Shown here one piece after another: positions 9,101 through 16,964 of a stretch of 64,000 bases of DNA. Positions within the stretch are counted from its first letter, which is position 1, and the number at the start of each line of letters is the position of its first letter. A program made the position numbers and the translations under genes. A model generated the notes under the pieces. The model was not told where the DNA came from. It did no database searches and was given only the letters and a program-made list of their open reading frames with translations. The stretch comes from DATAOG01 sp963782885 (lineage in GTDB: Bacteria > Pseudomonadota > Alphaproteobacteria > Geminicoccales > Geminicoccaceae), in contig CAWALL010000014.1 of assembly GCA_963782885.1 (NCBI GenBank), positions 394,608-458,607 of the forward strand. Reading direction: 5' to 3'.

Positions 9101-9625
9101 GCGGGCGCCGTTGACCGCGGCCTTGGCCTGCAATGGATCCTGGCAGGTCTCGCACAGGATGGCGTCGGCGCCGCCGGCGATCAGGCCCGCGGTCTGGATG
9201 CTGAAGGCCTGCTCGAGGGTCCGGTAGGCAACGTGGCCGAGCGAGGGCAGGCGGGTCCCGGGACCGATCGCGCCGATCACGAAGCGCCGGCGGCCATCGG
9301 GCGCGACCTCGGCGATCGCCTCATTGGCGAGCTCGGCGGCGCGCCGGTTGATCTCGAACGCCCGCTCGCCGAGGTCGAACTCAGCCAGCGTCACCGGCGA
9401 GCCGCCGAAGCTGTTGGTCTCGAGCGCGTCGGCGCCGGCGGCGAGGTAGCCGAGATGGATCTCGCGGATCAGGTCCGGGCGGGAGAGGTTGAGGATTTCG
9501 GAGCAGTTCTCCTGGCCCCAGAAATCGGTCTCGACCGAGAGGTCGCGGCCCTGGATCTGCGTGCCCATGGCACCGTCGAACAGCAGGACCCGGCGTTCCA
9601 GGGCCTCGAGGAAAGCGGACGTCAT
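6119..9625 (-). CDS. metH: Cobalamin-dependent methionine synthase
   Basis: A 1168-residue full-length MetH, which transfers a methyl group from 5-methyl-THF via cobalamin to homocysteine in the cytoplasm. Domains in order are: homocysteine-binding barrel (LLFDGAMGT, zinc ligands in LNCATG near 223 and GGCCGT near 290), pterin-binding barrel (RCNANGSKAF onward), B12 cap and B12-binding domain with DVHDIG near residue 732 (the lower-ligand histidine), and the SAM-dependent reactivation domain (C-terminal 300 residues, with RGSRYSFGYPACP). ATG 9625 is chosen over the adjacent TTG at 9628. It is last in the operon, 9 bases after metF, so the methyl donor and its user are made together. Confidence 0.97.
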   Translation of the reverse strand: MTSAFLEALERRVLLFDGAMGTQIQGRDLSVETDFWGQENCSEILNLSRPDLIREIHLGYLAAGADALETNSFGGSPVTLAEFDLGERAFEINRRAAELANEAIAEVAPDGRRRFVIGAIGPGTRLPSLGHVAYRTLEQAFSIQTAGLIAGGADAILCETCQDPLQAKAAVNGARIAMRESGRQLPVMVQVTVETTGTLLVGTDIAAAATIVGALYVPILGLNCATGPQEMAEHLGYLSENWSGSISVLPNAGLPELVDGQTRYPLGAQELAAWLERFVTEDGVGIIGGCCGTTIEHIQALDRMLRRLAEDGYRPAPKARTVATPAQLASLYSAVPLRQEQAYLSIGERCNANGSKAFRERQAAGDWDACVAIGREQAKEGAHALDVCTAYVGRDESRDMTEVASRLRGAVDRPLVFDSTELPVLETALELYGGKAVLNSINFEDGEEPPTRRMELARKFGAGVIALTIDETGMAKDVGRKLEIARRLVAFACDRHGLPRSDLLIDPLTFTICTGNEDDRGLGIATLDAIAAISAEFPEIQIILGLSNISFGLNPAARHVLNSVFLDEALKRGLTGAILHSSKIMPLHKIPPEEAELALDLIYDRRRDGYDPLHAFMARFAERKAASEKKERPAEVEARLKQRIIDGDRQGLEMDLDEALAKHPPLDIINVHLLDGMKVVGELFGSGQMQLPFVLQSAETMKAAVAWLEPHMERVEGSHKGTVVLATVKGDVHDIGKNLVDIILTNNGYKVVNLGIKQPLANILAACQEHHAHAIGMSGLLVKSTVVMRENMLEMSRQGLSVPVMLGGAALTRQYVEEDCVKAYDAGRVAYARDAFDGLHLMDRIVSGCFDTYLAERREKQQARPKRAKPSRTLAAVNGEAVALRPIEVEETRLRRNELSRGIEVPTPPFQGPRVLEDVPVRALLPFLNDNMLYQFHWGYKKDGRTLEGFLAWANKELKPILKGLVDEAEAERVFHPQAVYGYWPAAADGNDVILFDPEAHDREVARFSLPRQSKKNGLCIADFLRDVADPERDVLGLQVVTVGQRASEVARTWFAANRYNDYVRLHGLGVELAEALAEYVHKRIRAELGFSHLDARDRHDLLKQGYRGSRYSFGYPACPNLADQRQLLALLDATRIGIELSEEDQLHPEQSTSAIVLHHPQARYFNV

Positions 9626-9634
9626 CAAGGGACC

Positions 9635-10585
9635 TCAGGCAGCGTTGGCGAGTGGCGGCTGCAGCCCGAGCAGCGCGCAGGCGGCGATCGTCAGCTCGGC
9701 GCGGTTCAGCGTGTAGACGTGCAGCTGGCGGATGCCTTCGGCGACCAGCTGGCGGACCTGCTCGGCGGCGATCGCGGCCGCGACCTCGAGGCGCCGGCCG
9801 GGATCGTCGTCCAGGCCGGCAAAGCGGGCGCCGAGCCATTCGGGCACGCCGGCGCCGCAGCCGTCGCTGAAACGCTTGATCTGGGCGAAGTCGTGCACTG
9901 GCATGATCCCGACCGCGAGCGGTGCGGTGATGCCGGCGCCCGCCATGCGGTCGCGAAAACGGAGGATGGTGTCGGTCTCAAAGCAGTACTGGGTGATCGC
10001 GCGCGCCGCACCCGCGTCGAGCTTGCGCTTCAGATTGTCGAGATCGGCCTCGGGGCTGGCCGCTTCGGGGTGGGTCTCGGGATAGGCCGCGACGCTGATC
10101 TCGAAGGGCGCGATCTGGCGCAGCGCCGCGACCAGATCGGCGGCGTAGGCATGATGCTCGCCGTTCGGCCGGCTTTCCATGTCCTTGGGCCGGTCGCCGC
10201 GCAGGGCGACCAGCTCGCGGATGCCGGCCGCCCAGTATTGCTCCGCGATCTCGTCGACCGCGGCGCGCGTGGCGCTGGCGCAGGTCAGATGCGCGATCGA
10301 GCGCCAGCCGGCGCGCTCGCGCAGCGCCTCGACCCAGGCGCGGGTGCCCTCGGCCGGGTTGCCCCCGGCGCCGCAGGTCACCGACACGTAATGGGGCTCG
10401 AGCGGCTGCAGCTGCTCGACCGTCTGCCATAGGCGGGCGGCCGCGGCCTCGGTCTTGGGCGGGAAGAACTCGAACGAGATCTCGAGCTCGGGCAGGATCT
10501 CGCCGGGGATCGGCGCGCCCAGCTGGGGCGCGGGACGATCGTGGGCGGCGCGATCCTTGGCGGCGGGGGTCCGGTCGGGGATCAT
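9635..10585 (-). CDS. metF: Methylenetetrahydrofolate reductase
   Basis: A 316-residue MetF that reduces 5,10-methylene-THF to 5-methyl-THF using a flavin, supplying MetH. Family marks are SFEFFPPKTE at the first strand, YVSVTCGAGG, HLTCASATR, ELVALRGDRP, VAAYPETHPEA and QYCFETD, and the C-terminal LHVYTLNRAELT. The start ATG overlaps the stop of the upstream regulator gene by ATGA, implying translational coupling. The extra 30 residues before the first strand are proline- and alanine-rich, so the true start might be slightly internal. Confidence 0.96.
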   Translation of the reverse strand: MIPDRTPAAKDRAAHDRPAPQLGAPIPGEILPELEISFEFFPPKTEAAAARLWQTVEQLQPLEPHYVSVTCGAGGNPAEGTRAWVEALRERAGWRSIAHLTCASATRAAVDEIAEQYWAAGIRELVALRGDRPKDMESRPNGEHHAYAADLVAALRQIAPFEISVAAYPETHPEAASPEADLDNLKRKLDAGAARAITQYCFETDTILRFRDRMAGAGITAPLAVGIMPVHDFAQIKRFSDGCGAGVPEWLGARFAGLDDDPGRRLEVAAAIAAEQVRQLVAEGIRQLHVYTLNRAELTIAACALLGLQPPLANAA

Positions 10586-11589
10586 GCGACGTCGCGTCCG
10601 GCGCTGGGTTGCTGGTCGGGCTGGTCGAAATCGCCGACCGTACCGATCCGGCGCGCCGGCCAGATCACCACGGTCAGCGGATCGCCCGGAAGGCGGAGCG
10701 GCGGCTCGAAGGCGAGCCCGGCCACGGCGAACCAGTCGCGCAGCTCGGCATCGGCGAAGCCGAGCCGGCGGTGCGCATGCTGCTCGCGCAGGAACTCGAG
10801 GCGGTGCGGCGCGAAGTCGACCACCACCAGCCGCCCGCCCGGGCGCAGAACGCGCGCGGCCTCGGCGAGCGCGGCGCCGGGGTCGTCGGCGAAGCGCAGG
10901 ACGTTGTGCAGGGTCGCGGCATCGAACGAGCCGTCGGGCAGCGGCAGATGGTACATGTCGCCCTGGCGGACCTGGCAGTTGCGCAGGCTGGTCCGGTCGA
11001 GGTTGGCGCGCGCCACCGCCAGCATCTCGCGTGACATGTCGATGCCGAGGCCGAAGCCGATCCGGGGCGCCATCAGCTGCAGGACGCGGCCGGTGCCGGT
11101 GCCGATGTCGAGCAGGCTCTTGGGCGGCTGCTCGCCGAAGATCTCGAGCAGCGCGTTCTCAACCTTGGCCTCGTCGAGGTGCAGCGAGCGAACCTGGTCC
11201 CAGCGCGGCGCCTGGACGGCGAAATAGTGCGAGGCCTGCTCCTGGCGGGCGGTGCGCACTGCGGCCAGACGCTGGCGATCGAGCGCGAGATCGGCGTCGT
11301 CGGGCGGCAGCATGCGGCAGAGATTGCGCGCCAGCCGGGCGCCTGGCCCGTGCTGGGCACGGCGGTAGAACACCCAGCTGCCCTCGCGGAAGCGCTCGAC
11401 CAGCCCGGCTTCGGCGAGCAGCTTGAGATGGCGCGAGACCCGCGGCTGGCTCTGGCCCAGGACCTGGGTGAGTTCGGTCACGGTCCATTCGCCCTGGCTG
11501 CACAGCACCAGGAGACGGAGCCGACTCGGCTCGGCAGCGGCGCGCAGGCCATTCAGAAGCGTCTCGAGGCTGTCGTGCTGGTCGGCCAT
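10582..11589 (-). CDS. ArsR-family regulator fused to a SAM-dependent methyltransferase domain
   Basis: A 335-residue two-domain protein. Residues 1-100 are an ArsR-type winged helix (LLNGLRAAAEPSRLRLL, TELTQVLGQSQPRVSRHLK recognition helix). Residues 145-300 form a class I methyltransferase fold (LLDIGTGTGRVLQ as SAM motif I, LHNVLRFADDP, RVLRPGGRLVVVDF). It is first in the operon with metF and metH. ArsR/methyltransferase fusions next to methionine-cycle genes are thought to sense SAM or S-adenosylhomocysteine (SahR-like), with the methyltransferase domain as sensor. That role is inference here. A 22-bp near-palindrome 48 bases upstream of the ATG is the likely operator. Confidence 0.88.
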   Translation of the reverse strand: MADQHDSLETLLNGLRAAAEPSRLRLLVLCSQGEWTVTELTQVLGQSQPRVSRHLKLLAEAGLVERFREGSWVFYRRAQHGPGARLARNLCRMLPPDDADLALDRQRLAAVRTARQEQASHYFAVQAPRWDQVRSLHLDEAKVENALLEIFGEQPPKSLLDIGTGTGRVLQLMAPRIGFGLGIDMSREMLAVARANLDRTSLRNCQVRQGDMYHLPLPDGSFDAATLHNVLRFADDPGAALAEAARVLRPGGRLVVVDFAPHRLEFLREQHAHRRLGFADAELRDWFAVAGLAFEPPLRLPGDPLTVVIWPARRIGTVGDFDQPDQQPSAGRDVA

Positions 11590-11636
11590 GCTGGCTCCCG
11601 GGGCCGGTTCCTGCCAGCCATTGGGTTCGGGATATG

Positions 11637-11658
11637 GATATATAGATTTCTTTATGTC
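11637..11658. promoter_or_regulatory. Probable operator of the regulator-metF-metH operon
   Basis: The arms GATATATAG and CTTTATGTC flank ATTT; 7 of 9 positions are complementary. It is an AT-rich island in GC-rich DNA, 48 bases before the regulator ATG. Its form fits the symmetrical AT-rich sites used by ArsR-type dimers. Confidence 0.6.
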
Positions 11659-11673
11659 GGCATGTCAATGGCG

Positions 11674-11702
11674 AAAAAAGAGGGCGGTCGATCCGACCGC
11701 CC
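11674..11702 (-). terminator. Intrinsic terminator for the 84-residue protein gene
   Basis: On the minus strand GGGCGGTCG-GAT-CGACCGCCC forms a perfect 9-bp stem, followed directly by TCTTTTTT. It starts 32 bases past the stop of the gene at 11735 and separates it from the methionine operon. Confidence 0.85.
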
Positions 11703-11734
11703 GGGAAAGCTGGGGGGAGTTGCAGTGGGGTACG

Positions 11735-11989
11735 CTACGGAACGGTTGCGAGACGGTTCGGGCTGGCATGGCTGCCGACCCCGAACAGCCAGCTCATCAC
11801 CGTGTCCTCGACCAGCCGGCGGACCTCGTCCGGATAAAGCCGCAAGCTGCTCATGGCATCCGCCAGGCACCGTTCGTCCTCGAGCCGGAGCCCTTGGCGG
11901 AAGCGATGGTAGAGCAGGCTGTCGGTGCCGAGTACGTCCTCGAGCCGACGCAGAAGGCCGTCCAAGCTGATGATCCGGACGTCATCCAT
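11735..11989 (-). CDS. 84-residue protein of unknown function
   Basis: I do not recognise this gene. The start at ATG 11989 follows a GAGGAG ribosome site, which is why it is chosen over longer frames. The product has a helical N-terminal half (VRIISLDGLLRRLEDVL), a charged middle (FRQGLRLEDERCLADAM) and a second helix (PDEVRRLVEDTVMSWLFGV), and no signal peptide or membrane segment. It is a single-gene unit: a strong terminator follows, and divergent mlaA lies about 280 bases upstream. Confidence 0.62.
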   Translation of the reverse strand: MDDVRIISLDGLLRRLEDVLGTDSLLYHRFRQGLRLEDERCLADAMSSLRLYPDEVRRLVEDTVMSWLFGVGSHASPNRLATVP

Positions 11990-12272
11990 GCGCTGGCTCC
12001 TCGGCAGCGACCCGACCCGCTCGGCCGCCACGTTTACGTTTTGTTGACAATGCCGGTTTATCGCCTGGCATCGCAACGGCCTTGCCTGGGCAGCGAACAT
12101 ATCCGGGTAAGCCTTGATGATGCTCGGCCGGGGCGCCGCTCCTTTCGTGAGGTCGTCTGCGACGGTCGGTCAGGCGCGGTGATCAACCATCGGGCGGTGG
12201 TCCACAAATCTTGATGCTTCCGACGCGCACCCATATCATGACTGGCCAAATCGGCATGGCCGTCCTGCTGCG

Positions 12273-13136
12273 GTGCAACCCGGCAGGGGGCGCTGGGTGG
12301 TGAGGGCATCGGTGGCGGGTCATGGCTCGAGCCGGCGGTGGCGGTCGGCGTGGTGGCGCCGAGCAGCGCCGGTCGTGGTGGTGTCGGTCTGGCTCGGGCT
12401 CGGATCACAGGCGCTCGCCCAGGACGAGGACGACCCGCTGGAGCCGGTCAACCGGGCGGTGTTCCAGGTCAACTACTTCCTGGACCGACTGCTCCTGAAG
12501 CCGATCGCGATCCTCTACCGGGACGCGACGCCTCAGGTCGTGCGTCACGGGGTCACCAACTTCCTCGCCAACCTCAGCACCCCGGTGGTCCTGGCCAACG
12601 CCATCCTCCAGGGCAACGCCAAGCAAAGCGAACTGACGCTGGGCCGCTTCATGCTCAACACCATCCTCGGGGTCGGCGGTCTGGTCGACGTCGGCGGCAT
12701 GGTCGGCATGCCGGAGCGGCGCGGCGAGGACTTCGGCCAGACGCTCGCGGTTTACGGCGTCGGCTCGGGCCCCTATCTGATGCTACCGCTACTCGGACCT
12801 TCGAATCCGCGGGATGCCGTCGGCCGCGTGGTCGATTTCGCGTTCGATCCGCTGTTCTTTCTGGCACCGGCCCCGGTGACTTACAGCCGCTTCGGCGTCC
12901 AGACGGTCAACACCCGCGAGCAGAACATCGAGAGCTTCGAGGAACTGGAGCGCAGCAGCCTGGATCTCTATGCTGCGGTCCGCACCTTGTCGCGCCAGTT
13001 GCGCGCCAACGAGATCCGTAACGGCGCGCCCGCGCCGCTCGAGGACATCTACAATGAAGACGTCTACGAGCTCGACCAGTCCGATCAGCCCGAGGCCGGC
13101 CCGGAGTCCGGGACCGGGGGCCGCGATGCGCGCTGA
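12273..13136 (+). CDS. mlaA: MlaA (VacJ) outer-membrane lipid transport protein
   Basis: A 287-residue member of the MlaA family, which extracts mislocalised phospholipids from the outer leaflet of the outer membrane and passes them to MlaC. Motifs are DPLEPVNRAVFQVNYFLD, the TPQVVRHGVTNFLANLSTP helices, RFMLNTILGVGGLVDV, GQTLAVYGVGSGPYLMLP and PRDAVGRVVDF. The export signal ends LGSQALAQD and has no lipobox cysteine, unlike the E. coli lipoprotein. The start is uncertain; GTG 12273 or a GTG about 8 codons downstream are both possible. It overlaps mlaC by 11 bases. Confidence 0.92.
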   Translation: MQPGRGRWVVRASVAGHGSSRRWRSAWWRRAAPVVVVSVWLGLGSQALAQDEDDPLEPVNRAVFQVNYFLDRLLLKPIAILYRDATPQVVRHGVTNFLANLSTPVVLANAILQGNAKQSELTLGRFMLNTILGVGGLVDVGGMVGMPERRGEDFGQTLAVYGVGSGPYLMLPLLGPSNPRDAVGRVVDFAFDPLFFLAPAPVTYSRFGVQTVNTREQNIESFEELERSSLDLYAAVRTLSRQLRANEIRNGAPAPLEDIYNEDVYELDQSDQPEAGPESGTGGRDAR

Positions 13137-13767
13137 CGCCCTCGGCCGGCGGCGGCTGCTCGGCGGTCTGCTGCTGGGCGGCATCTGGACCGTGACCATC
13201 CTCGGGGCCGGCACCGCGGTCGGCGCGCGGGCGGAGCCGACCGCCGAGGCGGCGCGCACGCTGGTCGAGACGGTCGGTCACGACGTCCTGAAGACGCTCC
13301 GCGACCCCGCCCTCAGCGAGCAGCAGAAGTTCGACCAGCTGGTCCAGCTGCTGAACGGGCCGATCGATCTGAATCTGGTCGCCCGCCTGATCCTCGGCCG
13401 CTACTGGCGAATCGCGAGCGAAGAACAGCGCGCCGAATATCTGCAGCTGTTCCGCGCCTTCGCGCTGCACACGCTGGCGACCCGGCTGGACGTTTACGGC
13501 GGCCAGGACTTCGAGATCACCGGCGCCAAGACGGTCGGCGACCGGGATGCCCTGGTCTCGACCCGGATCGTGGGCAACGGCCCGCCGGTCAAGGTCGACT
13601 GGCGGGTGCGCGAGCTCGACGACCACAGCCTGGTGGCGATCGACGTGATCGTTGAGGGGGTCAGTCTGATCGTGACCCAGCGCTCGGAATTCGGCGCCGT
13701 GATCGAGCGCCAGGGCATGGACGGCCTGCTCAGCGAGCTCCGGCGTCGGGCCGAAAGCCGGGCCTGA
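13126..13767 (+). CDS. mlaC: MlaC (Ttg2D) periplasmic phospholipid carrier
   Basis: A 213-residue protein with an N-terminal export signal (RRRLLGGLLLGGIWTVTILG, with a twin-arginine-like start) followed by the MlaC fold. Marks are QQKFDQLVQLLNGPIDLNLVARLILGRYW, the EEQRAEYLQLFRAFALHTLATRL helices, and the VDWRVRELDDHSLVAIDVIVEGVSLIVTQRSEF core. It shuttles phospholipid between MlaA and an inner-membrane MlaFED complex, which is not encoded here. The ATG lies inside the end of mlaA, so the pair is coupled. The stop faces the kinase stop 24 bases away. Confidence 0.93.
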   Translation: MRADALGRRRLLGGLLLGGIWTVTILGAGTAVGARAEPTAEAARTLVETVGHDVLKTLRDPALSEQQKFDQLVQLLNGPIDLNLVARLILGRYWRIASEEQRAEYLQLFRAFALHTLATRLDVYGGQDFEITGAKTVGDRDALVSTRIVGNGPPVKVDWRVRELDDHSLVAIDVIVEGVSLIVTQRSEFGAVIERQGMDGLLSELRRRAESRA

Positions 13768-13791
13768 GCGGCCGGCCGGCGGCGGCCGGCA

Positions 13792-16560
13792 TCAGTCTTC
13801 GCCAACGGGTGCGGCGGCCGGCGTGCCGACGGCTGTCGTCGCGGCCGGCGGAGCCACGCGCGCGCCGTCGCCGACCGGCAGGGTGAAACGGAACGCGGCC
13901 CCGCGCGGCACCGCCGGCTCGACCCAGATGCGGCCGCCGAAATGCTCGACGATCTGCCGGCAGATGGTCAGGCCCAGACCCGAGCCCGCGGGCTTGGCGG
14001 TCATCAGGTCACCACCCAGCTGACGAAAGCGCTCGAACACGGCGCCGCGCTGCTCGGCGGGGATTCCCGGCCCATTGTCCTCGACGCTGACCGTCAGCTC
14101 CGGTCCAGATGACTTGAGGCTGACCCGGACCCGGCCGTCGCCCGCCTGGACGAACTTGGCGGCGTTCGAGAGCAGGTTGATCACCACCTGCATCAGCCGG
14201 TCGCGGTCGATCGTGATCGCCGGCACCGGGCTCGCGAGCTCGGCCTCGAGCGTGATCTGCTTGGCCCGAAACAGGCCGCTGGTGGCCGCGAGGGCGTCGT
14301 TGATGACCGCCCTCGGGTCGCAGCTGGAGAGATGCCACTCCATCCTCCCGGAGGCGATCCGCGACATGTCCAGGATGTCGTTGATCAACCGGGTCAGGCG
14401 CTCGGATTCCTTGACCACGATCTCCAGGAACTGGTTGCGCTGGTCGACCGCGAGCTCGGGGTTGTCGAGCAGGATCTCGGAGAACGAGCGGATCGAGGTC
14501 AAGGGCGTGCGCAGCTCGTGGCTGACGGTCGAGATGAACTCGTCCTTCAGACGGTCGAGCTCGGTCAGGCGCTGGTTGACCCGGCGCAGCTCGGCGCCAG
14601 TGATCTCGAGGGCGTGGGACTTCTGCTCGAGCTCGCGGCTGTATTCGATCACCTGCGAGGCCTCGTCGAGGATCGCCATGACCTCGTCCGGGCTGAAATC
14701 GGCGCTCCTGACCACGGTCGAGATCATGACCCGGGCGGATGCCGCGCCGATCGCGCCGGCGAGCAGGCGCTCGGCGAAGTTGACCAGATCGGAATCCGCC
14801 TGGGCATCGGGGGCGGGGGCGAGGCCCCGCATCCGCGCGTGCCGGGCGAGCGCCTGCTCGGCGCGCTCGGCGCCGACGTAGCGGGCGAGCAGCGCCCTGA
14901 GGTCGGCGACCGCGGCGCTGCCTCGCCACAGATGCGGCCCGCCCCCCAGCCGGTCGACCTCGACGAACAGCGATGCCTGGACCCGCTCGAAGCTGCCCTG
15001 GCGGCCGAGCAGCGACCAGCCGACCAGGCCGGCGACGTTGGCGAGCAGGCTCCAGAGCAGCGAATGGCTCACCGGATCGAGCCCGCTGACGCCGAACAGG
15101 GCATATGGCCTGAGGATCTCGAGGCCGAACGGGCCATCGAGGAAGCCCGGGTCGAGCCAGCCGGAGCGTGCGAGCGCCGGCAGCAACAGCGTGTACAGCC
15201 AGATCAGAAAACCGGCCAGGAGCCCGGTCAGAGCACCCCTGAGGGTCGCAGCCTTCCAGTAAATGCCGAACAGGATCGGCGGCGCGAACTGGGCCGCGGC
15301 GCAGAACGACACCAGCCCCATCGTCACGAGCGCGTAGGACTCGCCGATCAGTCGGAAATAGGCGTAGCCGAGCAGCAGCATCGCGAGGATGCCGCCGCGC
15401 CGGATCGCGAGCAGGAGCCCCGAGAGATCCGGCTGCTGGTTCAGGCGCAGGAAGCGCAGGCGCAGCAGCACCGGCATGATCAGGTCGTTGCACAGCATCG
15501 TGCTGAGGGCGACGGTGGCGACGATCACCATCGCGGTCGCCGCCGACAGGCCGCCGAGGAAGGTGAACAGCGTCAGCAGGTGCTGGTGCTCGACCATCGG
15601 CAGCAGCAGGACCATGAAATCGGCATCGGCCTCGGCGCCCGGGAAGCGCAGCCGGCCGGCGAGCGCGATCGGCAGCACGAACAGGTTGATCACCAGCAGA
15701 TACAGCGGGAACAGCCAGATCGCCTTGTTCAGATGGTCCTCGTTGATGTTCTCGATCACCGCGACCTGGAACTGGCGCGGCAGGAACAGGATCGCCATGG
15801 CGGCGAGCGAGGTGAGCGCGAACCAGTCGGCAAAGCTCAGCCCCGTGCCCCGGAAGGTCAGGAGCGCGCCATAACCGGCATCGCTCGCCTGACTGAAAAT
15901 GTCGGCGAAGCCATCGTACATGCCGAAGGTGACGTAGAGCCCGACGGCGACGAAGGCAACGAGCTTGATGATCGATTCGAAGGCGATCGCCGCGACCATG
16001 CCCTGGTGGTGCTCGGTGGCGTCGATGTGGCGGGTGCCGAACAGAATGCTGAAGGCGGCCAGGAGCAGCGCCACGAATAGCGCGAGGTCACGCCAGAACG
16101 GCGCCTCGGCCGGGTAGTCGAGGATCACCGCGACGCTGGTCGAGACCGCCTTCAGCTGCAGCGAGATGTAGGGCATGACGCCGAACACCGCGACCACGGT
16201 CACCAAGCCGCCCAGCAGGGCGCTCTTGCCGTAGCGGGAGGCGACGAAGTCCGCGATCGAGGTGATGCCGTAGGCTTTGGTGATCCGCAGCATCTTGCGC
16301 AGCACGAACCACCACAGACAGGCCATCAGCGTCGGGCCGAGATAGATCGGTAGGAAGCCGAGGCCGGCCTGCGCGGCCCGGCCGACGCTGCCGTAGTAGG
16401 TCCAGGCGGTGCAGTAGACGGCGATCGAAAGGGTGTAGATGTAGGGGTTGTTGATCACGCTCCGGCCCTGGTCGGCGCGGCGGTCGCCGATGTAGGCGAT
16501 CGCGAACAGCCCGCCCAGATAGGCGCTGGCGATCAAAAGGATCAGCCAACCTTGGGACAT
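13792..16560 (-). CDS. Sodium:solute symporter-like sensor histidine kinase (SSS-STAC-HK)
   Basis: A 922-residue membrane kinase. Residues 1-500 form a PutP-type SSS transporter domain with about 13 hydrophobic segments (VYCTAWTYYGSVG, GITSIADFVASRYGKSAL, LFLPRQFQVAVIEN). Residues near 545-640 look like a STAC linker (AERLLAGAIGAASARVMIS). They are followed by a coiled coil, a HisKA domain with phospho-acceptor histidine in SHELRTPLTS near 680, and HATPase boxes NLLSNAAKF, VEDNGPGIP and GSGLGLTICRQ. There is no receiver at the C-terminus. CbrA and CrbS are the best known relatives and sense amino acids or acetate. The likely partner is the receiver gene at 16965. Confidence 0.93.
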   Translation of the reverse strand: MSQGWLILLIASAYLGGLFAIAYIGDRRADQGRSVINNPYIYTLSIAVYCTAWTYYGSVGRAAQAGLGFLPIYLGPTLMACLWWFVLRKMLRITKAYGITSIADFVASRYGKSALLGGLVTVVAVFGVMPYISLQLKAVSTSVAVILDYPAEAPFWRDLALFVALLLAAFSILFGTRHIDATEHHQGMVAAIAFESIIKLVAFVAVGLYVTFGMYDGFADIFSQASDAGYGALLTFRGTGLSFADWFALTSLAAMAILFLPRQFQVAVIENINEDHLNKAIWLFPLYLLVINLFVLPIALAGRLRFPGAEADADFMVLLLPMVEHQHLLTLFTFLGGLSAATAMVIVATVALSTMLCNDLIMPVLLRLRFLRLNQQPDLSGLLLAIRRGGILAMLLLGYAYFRLIGESYALVTMGLVSFCAAAQFAPPILFGIYWKAATLRGALTGLLAGFLIWLYTLLLPALARSGWLDPGFLDGPFGLEILRPYALFGVSGLDPVSHSLLWSLLANVAGLVGWSLLGRQGSFERVQASLFVEVDRLGGGPHLWRGSAAVADLRALLARYVGAERAEQALARHARMRGLAPAPDAQADSDLVNFAERLLAGAIGAASARVMISTVVRSADFSPDEVMAILDEASQVIEYSRELEQKSHALEITGAELRRVNQRLTELDRLKDEFISTVSHELRTPLTSIRSFSEILLDNPELAVDQRNQFLEIVVKESERLTRLINDILDMSRIASGRMEWHLSSCDPRAVINDALAATSGLFRAKQITLEAELASPVPAITIDRDRLMQVVINLLSNAAKFVQAGDGRVRVSLKSSGPELTVSVEDNGPGIPAEQRGAVFERFRQLGGDLMTAKPAGSGLGLTICRQIVEHFGGRIWVEPAVPRGAAFRFTLPVGDGARVAPPAATTAVGTPAAAPVGED

Positions 16561-16561
16561 G

Positions 16562-16759
16562 TCAGCGCCGGCGCTCGGCAATCAGCGCGAGCAGCAGGAT
16601 CAGGCCGGCCCAGACGCCCAACAGATAGGCGAACAGCGGCGGCAGGCCGAACAGCGCACGGCTGCCCTCGGCGACCGCGAGCAGCGGGAAATTGAACGCC
16701 GCCAAGCCGAACAGGAATACGGCGACCAGCCGCTTGCCGCGTTCCGCCTCGCGCATCAT
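16562..16759 (-). CDS. 65-residue two-helix membrane protein
   Basis: A small protein starting MMREAERGKRLVAVFLF, with two hydrophobic helices (AVFLFGLAAFNFPLLAV and PLFAYLLGVWAGLILLLALI) and a basic tail AERRR. The stop is one base from the kinase ATG, and the double ATG overlaps the stop of the upstream 59-residue gene. It lies inside the receiver-kinase unit and may be an accessory subunit of the transporter-like sensor. No function is known to me. Confidence 0.72.
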   Translation of the reverse strand: MMREAERGKRLVAVFLFGLAAFNFPLLAVAEGSRALFGLPPLFAYLLGVWAGLILLLALIAERRR

Positions 16760-16935
16760 CGGCCCCTCGGCTGCCGGCCGCGATCGAGGGCGGGGCGGAC
16801 CGGCGCCACGGCGGCGGCCAGCTCGAACGCGGCGCCGCCCGAGGTGAGCGCCACGGCGGCGCTCGACCAGGCGGCGGCAGCGATCGACAGGGCGAAAACC
16901 CCGAACCACAGCCAGAGGCGCGTCGGTGCGGCCAT
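16756..16935 (-). CDS. 59-residue single-helix membrane protein
   Basis: The ATG at 16935 opens a frame encoding MAAPTRLWLWFGVFALSIA and a hydrophobic stretch to about residue 35, then an alanine- and proline-rich tail. The stop TGA is embedded in the ATGATG start of the next gene (4-base overlap). Coupling, codon pattern and position between receiver and kinase support a real gene. Function is unknown. Confidence 0.55.
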   Translation of the reverse strand: MAAPTRLWLWFGVFALSIAAAAWSSAAVALTSGGAAFELAAAVAPVRPALDRGRQPRGR

Positions 16936-16964
16936 GACCCGATCGCGGCAGCGGCGACCCCGCC

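Noticed and set aside
6146..10432. Several long plus-strand frames opposite metH and metF
   Set aside because: They are antisense shadows in GC-rich DNA; metH and metF have full family motifs on the minus strand.
12044..12070. TTGACA followed by AT-richer DNA as a mlaA promoter
   Set aside because: No convincing -10 at the proper distance, and the gene start is about 230 bases away.
14332..16080. 582-residue plus-strand frame opposite the SSS-type kinase
   Set aside because: Low-complexity, Arg/Glu/Gln-rich antisense shadow of a recognised gene.
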